Part shown: positions 1-6,371 of the stretch, piece by piece
How the letters are laid out: each line of letters begins with the position of its first letter
Position numbering within the stretch: the stretch's first letter is position 1
Assembly: GCA_009924885.1 (NCBI GenBank)
Contig: RFQS01000110.1
Span: 1-7,601, forward strand
Direction: 5' to 3'
Source: Pseudomonadota bacterium
GTDB lineage: Bacteria > Cyanobacteriota > Vampirovibrionia > LMEP-6097
Length of the DNA: 7,601 nt
The notes under the pieces: generated by a model
Told to the model about the DNA's origin: nothing
The model's input: only the letters and a program-made list of their open reading frames with translations
Databases searched by the model: none
Made by a program: the position numbers and the translations under genes

Positions 1-75
1 CCGCACGCTAAAACTATACTCGAACTCCTGAAAATACCTACACCACAGGATCTTACTCTGCTCTCAGAGTTTTAA
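1..75 (+). CDS. 3' end of an unidentified gene (24 codons plus stop)
   Basis: Frame 1 is open from the window edge to a TAA at 73-75 and reads PHAKTILELLKIPTPQ followed by DLTLLSEF. It is followed 26 bp later by a hairpin with a T-run, as expected of a real gene end. The tail is amphipathic and helical, and nothing in it identifies the product. A transposase C-terminus is possible given the mobile debris elsewhere in the window, but I cannot show it. A 75-bp open frame can also occur by chance; the terminator behind it is the main support. Confidence 0.4.
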   Translation, partial: PHAKTILELLKIPTPQDLTLLSEF

Positions 76-101
76 TACCTAGCTTTAAATTCACTCCATT
101 T

Positions 102-130
102 ACTGCATTTCTTGAAATGTAGTGCTTTTT
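102..130 (+). terminator. Rho-independent terminator of the leftmost gene
   Basis: The arms ACTGCATTT (102-110) and AAATGTAGT (115-123) pair over 9 bp with one G-U pair around a CTTG loop. GC and five T residues (126-130) follow. The position, 27 nt after the TAA at 73-75, suits termination of a plus-strand transcript ending there. The stem is AT-rich and moderate in strength. Confidence 0.5.
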
Positions 131-224
131 CACATGGCAGCAAACCCTGAAATGCCCACTCCAAAGCCTTCTTTTATGTATATACTGTCAAACTCGGGAA
201 CACGGTTTAAGTTTTATAAATGTG

Positions 225-261
225 AAAAGAGAGTAGGAATAAAACCCTACTCTCTTTTTTT
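225..261. terminator. Strong hairpin terminator, probably bidirectional
   Basis: The arms AAAAGAGAGTAGG (225-237) and CCTACTCTCTTTT (246-258) are perfectly complementary over 13 bp around an 8-nt loop. The plus-strand side ends in seven T residues (255-261). Read on the minus strand, the same stem lies about 62 nt beyond the mtnP stop and ends in a shorter run of four T residues. It can therefore serve both the left-edge transcript and mtnP. Confidence 0.8.
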
Positions 262-322
262 ATGTTGTTGAGTAATTCTAATTTCTGAGTTTTTGTCTTT
301 CTCGGGCTTTAAACTTATATCT

Positions 323-1123
323 TTAAAACCTAGAATTCTCTAAAACCCTGTCGGCACCCCAATATTCACCAGCTGGAATTAATTCTATAAGTGAGAAAAG
401 CATTTTTCTTAATTTACCTATATTTTCATTAAATACTCCCATGACGGCAGCGTGACTAACAGGTTCGCAATCAGCGACTACGCCACTGTCATAATCTGTT
501 ACTAAAGAAATATTTACACAAGCCATGCCAGCTTCCCTTACTAGATGAGCTTCAGGGTATTGAGTCATATTTATAATGTCCCAGTTCATTTTAGTGAACC
601 ACTCAGACTCAGCTCTACTACTGAATCTTGGACCATTAATAACTACTACTGTACCTTTTTCATGAATCTCTATGTTATTTGCTCTACCAGCTTGTATCGC
701 GAGTTGTCTTAATTCTTCAGTATAAGGATAAGCTGGACTTACGTGGGTTACTATAGGACCATCGAAAAAGGTATCGATTCTGCCATTGGTTCTGTCTACC
801 CATTGATCAGCTATAACAAAAGAGCCAGGGGCTATGTGTCTCTGTAGGCTTCCTACAGCACAGGGACAGATAACGGAACTCACTCCGAGTTTCTTCATTG
901 CTGTTACATTCGCCCTATAATTAATTTTATGAGGGGGAATACCATGTTCTCTGCCATGACGAGGGAGAAAGGCGACTTTCTTGCCAGCATATTCACCTAA
1001 AAAAACTTTGTCTGAGCAGGGACCATACTCTGTTTCTACATTAATGGGTGTGACGTTATCTAAAAAAGAGTAAAGACCACTACCGCCAAAAATACCTATA
1101 TCAGCTTTATATTTAGTTTCCAT
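323..1123 (-). CDS. mtnP: S-methyl-5'-thioadenosine phosphorylase (purine nucleoside phosphorylase family 2)
   Basis: This cytosolic enzyme splits methylthioadenosine with phosphate to adenine and 5-methylthioribose 1-phosphate, the first step in salvaging the by-product of S-adenosylmethionine use. The 266 residues match the usual family length. Visible landmarks are the phosphate-binding loop GGSGLY (13-18), PRHGREH (54-60), the H-x-I-N-Y-R-A-N stretch (65-72), GPRFSSRAES (164-173), INMTQYPEA (184-192) with the ribose-contacting Met186, and VTDYD (208-212), whose Asp210 and Asp212 are the purine-site acids of MTAP. The NMT..PEA plus DYD pattern favours MTAP over plain purine nucleoside phosphorylase. 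The start is the first ATG that gives a complete N-terminal strand. It has no Shine-Dalgarno sequence but has TATAAT seven nt upstream. The gene is divergent from the flagellar gene and stands alone. Confidence 0.95.
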   Translation of the reverse strand: METKYKADIGIFGGSGLYSFLDNVTPINVETEYGPCSDKVFLGEYAGKKVAFLPRHGREHGIPPHKINYRANVTAMKKLGVSSVICPCAVGSLQRHIAPGSFVIADQWVDRTNGRIDTFFDGPIVTHVSPAYPYTEELRQLAIQAGRANNIEIHEKGTVVVINGPRFSSRAESEWFTKMNWDIINMTQYPEAHLVREAGMACVNISLVTDYDSGVVADCEPVSHAAVMGVFNENIGKLRKMLFSLIELIPAGEYWGADRVLENSRF

Positions 1124-1130
1124 GAACAGT

Positions 1131-1136
1131 ATTATA
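1131..1136 (-). promoter_or_regulatory. -10 hexamer of mtnP, leaderless-type position
   Basis: The minus strand reads TATAAT, then seven nt (ACTGTTC), then the ATG of mtnP. A transcript started at the normal distance from this consensus hexamer would begin at or within about one base of the start codon. No convincing -35 element or ribosome binding site is visible. Confidence 0.55.
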
Positions 1137-1165
1137 TACCTGCTGGTTTAGATATTCTACAAAAA

Positions 1166-1187
1166 CATGGGACTGCTCGCAATCTCC
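1166..1187. repeat. Possible degenerate end of the GGGACTGTTGCCAA element family
   Basis: The plus strand here starts CATGGGACTG and ends CTCC. It matches the minus-strand right boundary of the 121-bp element near 7055 at 18 of 22 ungapped positions by my count. No partner end or internal similarity follows, so it would be an old solo fragment, or chance. It lies about 30 bp upstream of the mtnP -10 hexamer. Confidence 0.3.
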
Positions 1188-1247
1188 TGTGGAGTTAGCT
1201 TCTTAAAATCAACTATCGTAAGGATATTGAAGAAGAGTTTTAAATAG

Positions 1248-1263
1248 CTCTATCTAGATAGAG
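1248..1263. promoter_or_regulatory. Perfect 16-bp palindrome upstream of the flagellar gene, candidate operator
   Basis: CTCTATCTAGATAGAG equals its own reverse complement. It ends 28 bp before the GTG start of the flgF-like gene and overlaps the place where a -35 element would stand relative to the TATAAC at 1280. A gapless dyad with no T-run is more like a dimeric regulator site than a terminator. No regulator gene is nearby, so its partner is unknown. Confidence 0.4.
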
Positions 1264-1279
1264 TCTTCGATCTTCTACA

Positions 1280-1285
1280 TATAAC
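1280..1285 (+). promoter_or_regulatory. -10 hexamer of the flgF-like gene, leaderless-type position
   Basis: TATAAC is followed by six nt and then the GTG start codon. The local sequence is very AT-rich, so the match is less telling than those of metK or mtnP, but the spacing is the same as at other genes in the window. Confidence 0.4.
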
Positions 1286-1291
1286 TATATA

Positions 1292-2041
1292 GTGCTAAGA
1301 GGAATGTATTCAGCAAGTGGCGCAATGAAAATGAATGCTTTAGAGCAACAGATTCTATCGGATAATCTTGCAAATATTAATACCACTGGATTTAAAGGAG
1401 AGAAGATTTCTTTTAGAAGCGTTAATCCGAATTTGGTTAGAGGCGATGATAATAAGATAGTGGGGAGTATGGTCGCTGGCGTAAATGTACACTCTACTCA
1501 TAATAATTTTTCTCAGGGTTCTTTACGTTTAACAAATAATCCATTAGATGTAGCCATTACGGGTGAAGGTTTGTTCGCAGTAGAAACACCATCTGCTGAT
1601 ATACAATACACTCGTAATGGACATTTCAGCGTAGATAAAGATGGTTTTATGACTAATGCTCACGGCGACAAGCTTTTAGACCAAGGGCTTTCTCCGATAG
1701 TACTAGATATGAGAAATACTTCTGATATAAGTATTAAAAAAGATGGCAGCATACTTGCTGATGGCGAGTCTGTGACGAGGCTTACGACATTTAAGTTTCC
1801 ACAAGGTGCTGGTATTTTACGTTTGGCAGGTGATAAGTTTGATTTGAGTGATGATGGCATGGTTATGCAACAAGTTGTAGGTGATTCATTTCATCAGGGT
1901 TTTTTAGAGGAATCGAATGTTAATGCAGTTAAATCTTCGACAGATATGATTAAAGTTATGCGTCATTATGAGGCAAATCAGCGTTCTTTAAGGACACAGG
2001 CTGATACTTTAAGGCTTTTAATTGATGTGGGAAAAATTTAA
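1292..2041 (+). CDS. flgF: Flagellar basal-body rod / hook-basal body protein, FlgF-like (FlgF/FlgG/FlhO family)
   Basis: This is a structural protein of the flagellar rod, exported through the flagellar type III apparatus. The 249 residues fit FlgF. The N-terminal rod signature runs through SDNLANINTTGFK (23-35), after the typical MLRGMYSASGAM opening. A middle region has LTNNPLDVAITGEGLFAV (80-97) and YTRNGHFSVDKDGFM (106-120). The C-terminal coiled region around LEESNVNAV (205-213) and YEANQRSLRTQADTLRLL (226-243) is also diagnostic. I chose the GTG at 1292 over the ATG at 1304 because family members begin M-L-R-x-x-Y, and because TATAAC sits six nt before the GTG. FlgF, FlgG and the Firmicutes FlhO/FlhP share this architecture, so the exact paralogue is uncertain. 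No other flagellar gene is in the window. Confidence 0.85.
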   Translation: MLRGMYSASGAMKMNALEQQILSDNLANINTTGFKGEKISFRSVNPNLVRGDDNKIVGSMVAGVNVHSTHNNFSQGSLRLTNNPLDVAITGEGLFAVETPSADIQYTRNGHFSVDKDGFMTNAHGDKLLDQGLSPIVLDMRNTSDISIKKDGSILADGESVTRLTTFKFPQGAGILRLAGDKFDLSDDGMVMQQVVGDSFHQGFLEESNVNAVKSSTDMIKVMRHYEANQRSLRTQADTLRLLIDVGKI

Positions 2042-2100
2042 AAATTCCTAGAGGCTCTCTTAATTGGTGTTTAACATAATTAAGGGGCGAAGTTTAAAGC

Positions 2101-2106
2101 TACAAT
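2101..2106 (+). promoter_or_regulatory. -10 hexamer of msrA, leaderless-type position
   Basis: TACAAT is followed by seven nt (AGAAGGA) and the ATG at 2114. The AGAAGGA looks like a Shine-Dalgarno core but abuts the ATG with no spacer, which is too close to work in the usual way. The promoter reading explains the spacing better. Confidence 0.45.
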
Positions 2107-2113
2107 AGAAGGA

Positions 2114-2656
2114 ATGTCTAACTATTTAAAAGCGATTTTTGCTGGTGGTTGTTTCTGGTGTACAGAAAGTACTTTCGCTAAAGTTTCTGGTGTTATCGAA
2201 GTTCTACCAGGATATATTGGTGATGAAGCCTATAATGCTAATTATGATGCAGTTTCTACCGGTAGAACTAAACATTACGAAGCTATAGAAGTCAGTTATG
2301 ATCCTGATAAGATAAGCTATGAGCAGCTTTTAGAAGTTTTTTGGCGGGAAATAGATCCTACTGATCCAGATGGACAGTTCGCAGATAAGGGGCCTCAGTA
2401 TAAATCAGCGATTTTTTATGTTACAGAAGAGGAAAGACTTTTAGCAGAAGCATCGAAGAAAGCTTTAGAAGAGTCTAAAAGATTTTCTAAGCCTATAGTT
2501 ACTGAAATACTCTTAGCAAAAGAATTTTATGTAGCAGAAACTTATCACTGTAGATATTATGAAAAAAATTCACAGCATTATAAAATCTACAGAAAAGGCT
2601 CTGGTAGAGAGGATTTTCTAAAGCGAGCTTGGGGAGAGGATGTTCTTCTTTCTTAG
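2114..2656 (+). CDS. msrA: Peptide methionine (S)-S-oxide reductase
   Basis: MsrA reduces methionine S-sulfoxide in proteins and free methionine using thioredoxin, repairing oxidative damage in the cytosol. The 180 residues are a single MsrA domain without an MsrB fusion. The catalytic motif GCFWC (12-16) has the nucleophile Cys13. Other family landmarks are GYIGD (33-37), HYEAIEVSYDP (54-64), FWREIDPTDPDGQFADKG (76-93) and the C-terminal AETYHCRYYEKN (141-152). The residue after Tyr-His, usually Gln, is Cys146. Cys16 and Cys146 are the visible candidates for resolving cysteines. The last 39 bp overlap the 3' end of the convergent phosphatidyltransferase gene. Confidence 0.95.
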   Translation: MSNYLKAIFAGGCFWCTESTFAKVSGVIEVLPGYIGDEAYNANYDAVSTGRTKHYEAIEVSYDPDKISYEQLLEVFWREIDPTDPDGQFADKGPQYKSAIFYVTEEERLLAEASKKALEESKRFSKPIVTEILLAKEFYVAETYHCRYYEKNSQHYKIYRKGSGREDFLKRAWGEDVLLS

Positions 2657-3214
2657 AAAGTCTAATACGGTAGGTAAGGCTCTGAGAAAAGATATTAAAA
2701 CACTTAAGTAAACGATAGGTTCTACTATATTAAAATCTAGCAGAGGATTAGGAATAAATTTAGATAAATAAAGTGGACTCCAAGCTAGTCCTGTAAACAT
2801 TAAGACTTTAAGCACGCCAGAGACAGCACGCATAAACCGACTACCCCTTAAAAAACTATCCCCAAGCGGTTTGTCATCTTTAAAACTTAAGCTATCGACT
2901 ATTATTCCGCGTAATAAAAAGAAGTAAAAAACCCAAACAGCAAGGCTCTTAAAGATAAAAGCGAAATATAGCATAAACAGTAGTTCTACGGCTCTATCAC
3001 AGTAAATATCTAATTTAGCTCCTAATGGACTTTCTTGTTTCATGCTTCTTGCGATAAACCCGTCTAACCCATCCAAAGCGATAATGGCAAGTATCATTAA
3101 AGAAAAGCACAGGGTGTCATTTTCAGTTTTATTGGAGTAAAGAAAGAAATAACAGCTTAAAGGAGCTAGTGGGACTCTCAGTAGGCTTATTAAATTAGCT
3201 AGGGTGAAGAACAT
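2618..3214 (-). CDS. CDP-alcohol phosphatidyltransferase family membrane protein
   Basis: This integral membrane enzyme transfers a phosphatidyl group from a CDP-linked lipid to an alcohol in phospholipid synthesis. The family signature is complete at residues 48-73: D48-G-L-D51-G52, A55-R56, G65, D69 and D73, the metal-binding acids of the D-x-x-D-G-x-x-A-R motif. Several hydrophobic segments are visible (about 4-26, 34-50, 76-106, 131-150 and 164-182), consistent with six membrane helices. The length of 198 residues suits PgsA-like phosphatidylglycerophosphate synthase, but the motif alone does not fix the acceptor, so PssA-like or other members remain possible. It starts seven nt after the aroH stop with no Shine-Dalgarno sequence and is probably co-transcribed with aroH. 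Its 3' end overlaps msrA. Confidence 0.88.
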   Translation of the reverse strand: MFFTLANLISLLRVPLAPLSCYFFLYSNKTENDTLCFSLMILAIIALDGLDGFIARSMKQESPLGAKLDIYCDRAVELLFMLYFAFIFKSLAVWVFYFFLLRGIIVDSLSFKDDKPLGDSFLRGSRFMRAVSGVLKVLMFTGLAWSPLYLSKFIPNPLLDFNIVEPIVYLSVLISFLRALPTVLDFLRKKNILSPSSL

Positions 3215-3221
3215 TAAATAA

Positions 3222-3590
3222 TCACGAAATTAAATCAGGTCTAAGCTTAGTCGCCTCATTTAAATAGATATGTTTAACTTCTGCTTGTGAGACTGGAAGA
3301 TTACACTGAATCAGTATTCTAATGCAGAGCGGTAGCATTCCTGTAATTTCAGGTTCTTGCGAAGTAAAGAAAGGAACGTGTTTCCAATTCATTCCCTGCC
3401 TAATAGCTGAAGAAGCGTTCAGAGAGCGAATATCTGAAGTCATAGTTAGGAAAATCATAACGAGATCTTCTTCTTTTTCTATATTATTTTTATGAAGAAT
3501 GGTTTGAACCATTTCTAAGCAAGCAGATTTTATCTGTTCAGGATTATCCTGTGCTACAGTAGTGGCTCCACGAATGGCGACTAGGCTCAT
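3222..3590 (-). CDS. aroH: Monofunctional chorismate mutase, AroH type
   Basis: AroH converts chorismate to prephenate, the branch point toward phenylalanine and tyrosine. The 122 residues correspond to the compact trimeric Bacillus subtilis AroH fold rather than the helical AroQ fold. Active-site residues known from that enzyme can be aligned: Arg7 in VAIRGATTV, Arg64 in SAIRQG, Glu79 in SQEPEITG, Arg91 in CIRIL, Tyr109 in HIYLNEA and Arg117 in KLRPDL. All appear conserved, so the enzyme should be active. It is the middle gene of a three-gene minus-strand run, 30 bp after the unknown protein gene and 7 bp before the phosphatidyltransferase gene. No clear promoter or ribosome binding site precedes it, which suggests read-through from upstream. 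Confidence 0.93.
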   Translation of the reverse strand: MSLVAIRGATTVAQDNPEQIKSACLEMVQTILHKNNIEKEEDLVMIFLTMTSDIRSLNASSAIRQGMNWKHVPFFTSQEPEITGMLPLCIRILIQCNLPVSQAEVKHIYLNEATKLRPDLIS

Positions 3591-3620
3591 GTAGATTAAG
3601 TTTAATATATTTAGCTTCTT

Positions 3621-4034
3621 TTATTCTGGTTTTAAAACTAAAAACTCAGCGATTAGAGCATTAAAATCTTCAGCGTAGTCGTTGTAAGCACTGACGAAGC
3701 CGATAGTATGTTTGCTGCCGAAAAACTGCTCCATTGCTTCATTGAAATATAAATCATTAAAATCACTGTATTCTGTACTGAGGATAACGTCTAAAGTTTC
3801 CTCGAAGGCTTGTGGGTCGAAGTCCAGTAATTTGCTTCTAAATGTATAAAATTCATTAACAGCATTTTGAATATATTCCTTAGATAGCTGAATATCAGCA
3901 TTACTTCTTAAAGCGGCGACTTTACTTTGGCTTTCTATGGATGAACCTATCATTTGATTAATTCGCCCTCTTACATAAAGATCTTTAAGAGATAGAATTT
4001 CTATACAGTATTCTTGTAGTTTTTTGCCTCTCAT
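3621..4034 (-). CDS. Protein of unknown function, 137 residues
   Basis: I do not recognise this protein. It is soluble and probably mostly helical, with no signal peptide or membrane segment. The first 30 residues are basic (MRGKKL, VRGRIN) and the C-terminal half is acidic and rich in aromatic residues (FDPQAFEE, EYSDFNDLYFNEAMEQFF, YNDYAEDFNALIAEF). There is one cysteine near the N-terminus and no obvious catalytic motif. Coding is supported by residue composition, a full-length uninterrupted frame, a -10-like hexamer TATAAA six nt before the ATG, and tight packing with aroH. Being first in the run ahead of aroH suggests shared transcription, not necessarily shared function. Confidence 0.7.
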   Translation of the reverse strand: MRGKKLQEYCIEILSLKDLYVRGRINQMIGSSIESQSKVAALRSNADIQLSKEYIQNAVNEFYTFRSKLLDFDPQAFEETLDVILSTEYSDFNDLYFNEAMEQFFGSKHTIGFVSAYNDYAEDFNALIAEFLVLKPE

Positions 4035-4040
4035 ACTAAC

Positions 4041-4046
4041 TTTATA
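4041..4046 (-). promoter_or_regulatory. -10 hexamer of the unknown-protein/aroH run, leaderless-type position
   Basis: The minus strand reads TATAAA, six nt (GTTAGT), then the ATG of the unknown protein. It lies in the 76-bp divergent gap shared with the cupin gene. The region is AT-rich, so a chance match is possible. Confidence 0.4.
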
Positions 4047-4097
4047 TTCGTTATATTTATTTGACTTTAACTACAGAAAAGGTATTAGTTCATTTGC

Positions 4098-4103
4098 TAA
4101 TAT
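4098..4103 (+). promoter_or_regulatory. -10 hexamer of the cupin gene, leaderless-type position
   Basis: TAATAT is followed by seven nt and the ATG at 4111. A competing promoter is TTGACT (4061-4066) with TATTAG (4083-4088) at 16-bp spacing, which would give a leader of roughly 15-17 nt without any Shine-Dalgarno sequence. The sequence alone does not decide between them. Confidence 0.4.
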
Positions 4104-4110
4104 AGCTTAA

Positions 4111-4464
4111 ATGGAGACTAAGGCAATACATAAGTCCCCTTGGGGTACTTGGGAAGTACTAGAGGATTCTGAGCTTTATAAAGTTAAGAAAATAAGAATC
4201 GATCCCTTACAGAGATTGAGTTATCAGAAGCATTTTAAAAGAGAAGAAAACTGGTTCGTTGTGGAAGGTACAGCAGAGGTTACAGTGGATGGGGTAGATA
4301 AAATCCTCCACGTGGGTGATTTTATTCATATACCGCAAGAAGCATTACATCGAATTAAAAATATTAGTGAAGTGGAAACATTGGTTTTTATTGAGATTCA
4401 GCGTGGTACTTACTTTGGTGAGGATGACATAGTTAGAATTACTGATGATTATGGGCGTTCATAA
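4111..4464 (+). CDS. Cupin of the mannose-6-phosphate isomerase type II / ManC C-terminal family
   Basis: This is a stand-alone single-domain cupin like the isomerase half of bifunctional mannose-1-phosphate guanylyltransferase/mannose-6-phosphate isomerase. It probably interconverts fructose 6-phosphate and mannose 6-phosphate or acts on a related nucleotide sugar. Visible motifs are PWGTWEVLED (10-19), QRLSYQKHFKREENW (34-48) with the metal ligands Gln39, His41 and Glu46, GTAEVTVDG (53-61), GDFIHIPQEALHRI (69-82) with the last ligand His80, and the closing IEIQRGTYFGEDDIVRITDDYGR (94-116). The length of 117 residues fits the domain alone, so the guanylyltransferase half must be encoded elsewhere or be absent. 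The stop codon lies five nt from the metK -10 hexamer. Confidence 0.88.
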   Translation: METKAIHKSPWGTWEVLEDSELYKVKKIRIDPLQRLSYQKHFKREENWFVVEGTAEVTVDGVDKILHVGDFIHIPQEALHRIKNISEVETLVFIEIQRGTYFGEDDIVRITDDYGRS

Positions 4465-4468
4465 AGGG

Positions 4469-4474
4469 TATAAT
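4469..4474 (+). promoter_or_regulatory. -10 hexamer of metK, leaderless-type position
   Basis: A consensus TATAAT starts five nt after the cupin stop, followed by seven nt (CTCTTTT) and the metK ATG. There is no Shine-Dalgarno sequence in the 17-nt intergenic gap and no good -35 in the cupin 3' end. The gap is just large enough for a promoter, which suggests metK is started independently despite the tight spacing. Confidence 0.6.
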
Positions 4475-4481
4475 CTCTTTT

Positions 4482-5762
4482 ATGGCAGAAAAAAAAGGTA
4501 ATTTCTTCTTTACATCAGAGTCCGTTAGCGAGGGGCATCCTGATAAAATTTGTGATCAAATATCTGATGCAGTTTTAGATGCGATTCTAGCAAAAGACTC
4601 TAAGTCTCGTGTTGCTTGTGAAACTTTTTGTACGACAGGGCTTGTAATAGTTGGTGGAGAAATTACGACTTCTTGCTATGCGCCAGTAAATGAGATAGCT
4701 AGAAATAAAATTAGAGAGATAGGTTACACAGGTAAGTCTAGTGGTGGCTTTGATGCTGATACTTGTGCTGTGATGGTAACTCTAGATCAGCAGTCAGCTG
4801 ATATTTCCGCTGGTGTAGATAATTCTATAGAGGTTCGTGACGGGGAGTCTTCTGAAAAGAGTGTAGGAGCTGGTGATCAAGGTCTTATGTTCGGTTTTGC
4901 TTCTAATGAGACAGAGGAGTATATGCCTATCGCTATTACTTTGGCTCACGAGATTATGAAAAAATTAGCTGATGTTCGCAAGAATCATTCAGAGGTTACT
5001 TATCTTAGACCAGATTCTAAATCACAGGTTACAGTTGAGTACAGGGATGGAGTGGCTGCAAGGATAGATACTATAGTAGTTTCTACTCAGCATGATCCAG
5101 TGGTTAGAGGTGAAGAAGATAATAAGAAAGTTCAAGAGATTATCGCAAAAGATATTCAGAAATATGTTTTAGATGAAATTATTTCTAAATCACCGATTAA
5201 GACAGATGCTAATACTACTTATTTCTTCAATCCATCTGGTAGATTTGTCGTGGGTGGGCCGCAGGGTGATGCAGGGCTTACTGGCAGAAAAATTATTGTT
5301 GATACCTATGGTGGTTATGCAAGACATGGTGGTGGAGCTTTTTCTGGTAAAGATCCGACTAAGGTAGATAGGTCAGCGGCTTATGCAGCAAGACATGCGG
5401 CGAAGAATATCGTAGCTGCGGGTATCGCTGATCAGTGTGAAATTCAGATCTCTTATGCTATTGGCGTGGCTAATCCTACAAGTATCTATGTGAATACTTT
5501 TGGAACTAGTGAATATTCTGATGAAGTGATTATTGGGTTAGTTCAAAAGGTATTCGATTTTAGACCACAGAAGATAATCGAGAATTTTAACTTACAGAAT
5601 CTACCGAAAGAGCGTGGCGGAAGATTCTATCAGGATGTGGCTAAATATGGTCATTTTGGTAGAAAAGATTTAGATTTACCTTGGGAAAACTTAGATAAAG
5701 TCGAGGACTTGAAGAAAGTTTTAGCTCAAGACTTTAATCTTTCTTTATCAAATATGCTCTAA
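4482..5762 (+). CDS. metK: S-adenosylmethionine synthetase (methionine adenosyltransferase)
   Basis: MetK makes S-adenosylmethionine from methionine and ATP, releasing phosphate and diphosphate, in the cytosol. Landmarks are FTSESVSEGHPDKICDQISD (10-29) with His19 and Asp21 at the ATP site, GGEITTS (58-64), the first family signature GAGDQG (129-134), GGPQGDAGLTGRKIIVDTYG (258-277) and the second, phosphate-binding signature GGGAFSGKD (283-291). The 426 residues are longer than the roughly 385 of E. coli MetK. The extra length is spread through the central region and the C-terminal tail, a pattern also seen in cyanobacterial-type enzymes. All key residues are intact. The end overlaps convergent cysE by 15 bp. 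Its product is the source of the methylthioadenosine that MtnP recycles. Confidence 0.97.
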   Translation: MAEKKGNFFFTSESVSEGHPDKICDQISDAVLDAILAKDSKSRVACETFCTTGLVIVGGEITTSCYAPVNEIARNKIREIGYTGKSSGGFDADTCAVMVTLDQQSADISAGVDNSIEVRDGESSEKSVGAGDQGLMFGFASNETEEYMPIAITLAHEIMKKLADVRKNHSEVTYLRPDSKSQVTVEYRDGVAARIDTIVVSTQHDPVVRGEEDNKKVQEIIAKDIQKYVLDEIISKSPIKTDANTTYFFNPSGRFVVGGPQGDAGLTGRKIIVDTYGGYARHGGGAFSGKDPTKVDRSAAYAARHAAKNIVAAGIADQCEIQISYAIGVANPTSIYVNTFGTSEYSDEVIIGLVQKVFDFRPQKIIENFNLQNLPKERGGRFYQDVAKYGHFGRKDLDLPWENLDKVEDLKKVLAQDFNLSLSNML

Positions 5763-6332
5763 ATTATTTATAGCGTCTTTTAACTCACCATTCATTTTTA
5801 CTATACGGCCAGGAACCCCTACTACTGTGCTATATGCTGGTATATCTTTAATTACTACAGAGTTTGCACCGACTTGAACATAATCTCCGATACTAATGTT
5901 TCCAAGTATTTTAGCTCCAGCTCCTACTATGATATTAGAGCCGAGAGTAGGATGCCTCTTCTCTTTTTTAGTGGAAACGCCTCCTAGTGTGACTCCTTGA
6001 TAGATAGTTACATTATCACCGATTATAGTCGTCTCACCAATTACTACACCAGAGCCATGGTCGATAAAAAAAGCTTTTCCTATCTGCGCGGCTGGGTGTA
6101 TTTCTATCCCAGTAAGAATTTTAGTAATATGAGCAGAAACTCTGATAAAGAATTTTAAAGAAGGTCTAGCGAAACTGAGTAAGCCTAGATTTTTTATCCA
6201 TAGTTTATGAAGAAACCTATGGGCTGTGATGGCATGAAAACCAGAATAGCAGAAGAAGATCTCTAAGACTGAATTACAGGCAGGGTCTTTTTTATAGATA
6301 TTCTCTATCTCTTCTCTTAAGGTTCCCAGCAT
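5748..6332 (-). CDS. cysE: Serine O-acetyltransferase
   Basis: CysE acetylates L-serine with acetyl-CoA to O-acetylserine, committing it to cysteine synthesis. The 194 residues are the short form, with a compact helical N-terminal part (DPACNSVLEIFFCYSGFHAI, 16-35) and then a left-handed beta-helix of hexapeptide repeats (about 76-175). The active-site region is FFIDHGSGVVIGETT (88-102), with Asp91 and His92 matching the catalytic Asp-His pair of the family. QGVTLGGVSTKKEKRHPTLG (112-131) supplies the second conserved His127, and the beta-helix ends at GVPGRIVK (172-179). The start is preceded by TATAAT ten nt upstream and no Shine-Dalgarno sequence. The tail after 180 is short and acidic and ends LEHI, close to the C-terminal Ile that docks many CysE proteins to the O-acetylserine sulfhydrylase CysK. 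Confidence 0.95.
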   Translation of the reverse strand: MLGTLREEIENIYKKDPACNSVLEIFFCYSGFHAITAHRFLHKLWIKNLGLLSFARPSLKFFIRVSAHITKILTGIEIHPAAQIGKAFFIDHGSGVVIGETTIIGDNVTIYQGVTLGGVSTKKEKRHPTLGSNIIVGAGAKILGNISIGDYVQVGANSVVIKDIPAYSTVVGVPGRIVKMNGELKDAINNLEHI

Positions 6333-6342
6333 AATTGCTTAG

Positions 6343-6348
6343 ATTATA
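6343..6348 (-). promoter_or_regulatory. -10 hexamer of cysE
   Basis: The minus strand reads TATAAT, ten nt, then the ATG. A start at the usual distance would leave a leader of only about 3-4 nt, so this is near-leaderless rather than strictly leaderless. No Shine-Dalgarno sequence is present. Confidence 0.5.
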
Positions 6349-6371
6349 GCTAAAACTAGAAATTACTGCAT

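Noticed and set aside
188..195. CAAACTCGGGA-like stretch near 188-198 as a possible insertion-sequence tip for the left-edge gene
   Set aside because: No matching inverted copy exists in the window, so there is nothing to pair it with.
134..271. A 45-codon open frame on the plus strand between the two left terminators
   Set aside because: It has no promoter or ribosome binding site, reads straight through the strong hairpin at 225-261, and its translation shows no recognisable motif.
1660..1860. Minus-strand open frame of 66 codons
   Set aside because: It lies wholly inside flgF, has no promoter or ribosome binding site and no family resemblance; it is a shadow frame.
2060..2085. Weak inverted repeat CTTAATT/AATTAAG after flgF as a terminator
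   Set aside because: The stem has only seven AT-rich base pairs with a 12-nt loop and no T-run.
2107..2113. AGAAGGA as a Shine-Dalgarno sequence for msrA
   Set aside because: It touches the ATG with no spacer, and no later in-frame ATG would keep the GCFWC active site in a normal context.
5173..5367. Plus-strand open frame of 64 codons
   Set aside because: It is inside metK in another frame; MetK is clearly the coding frame.
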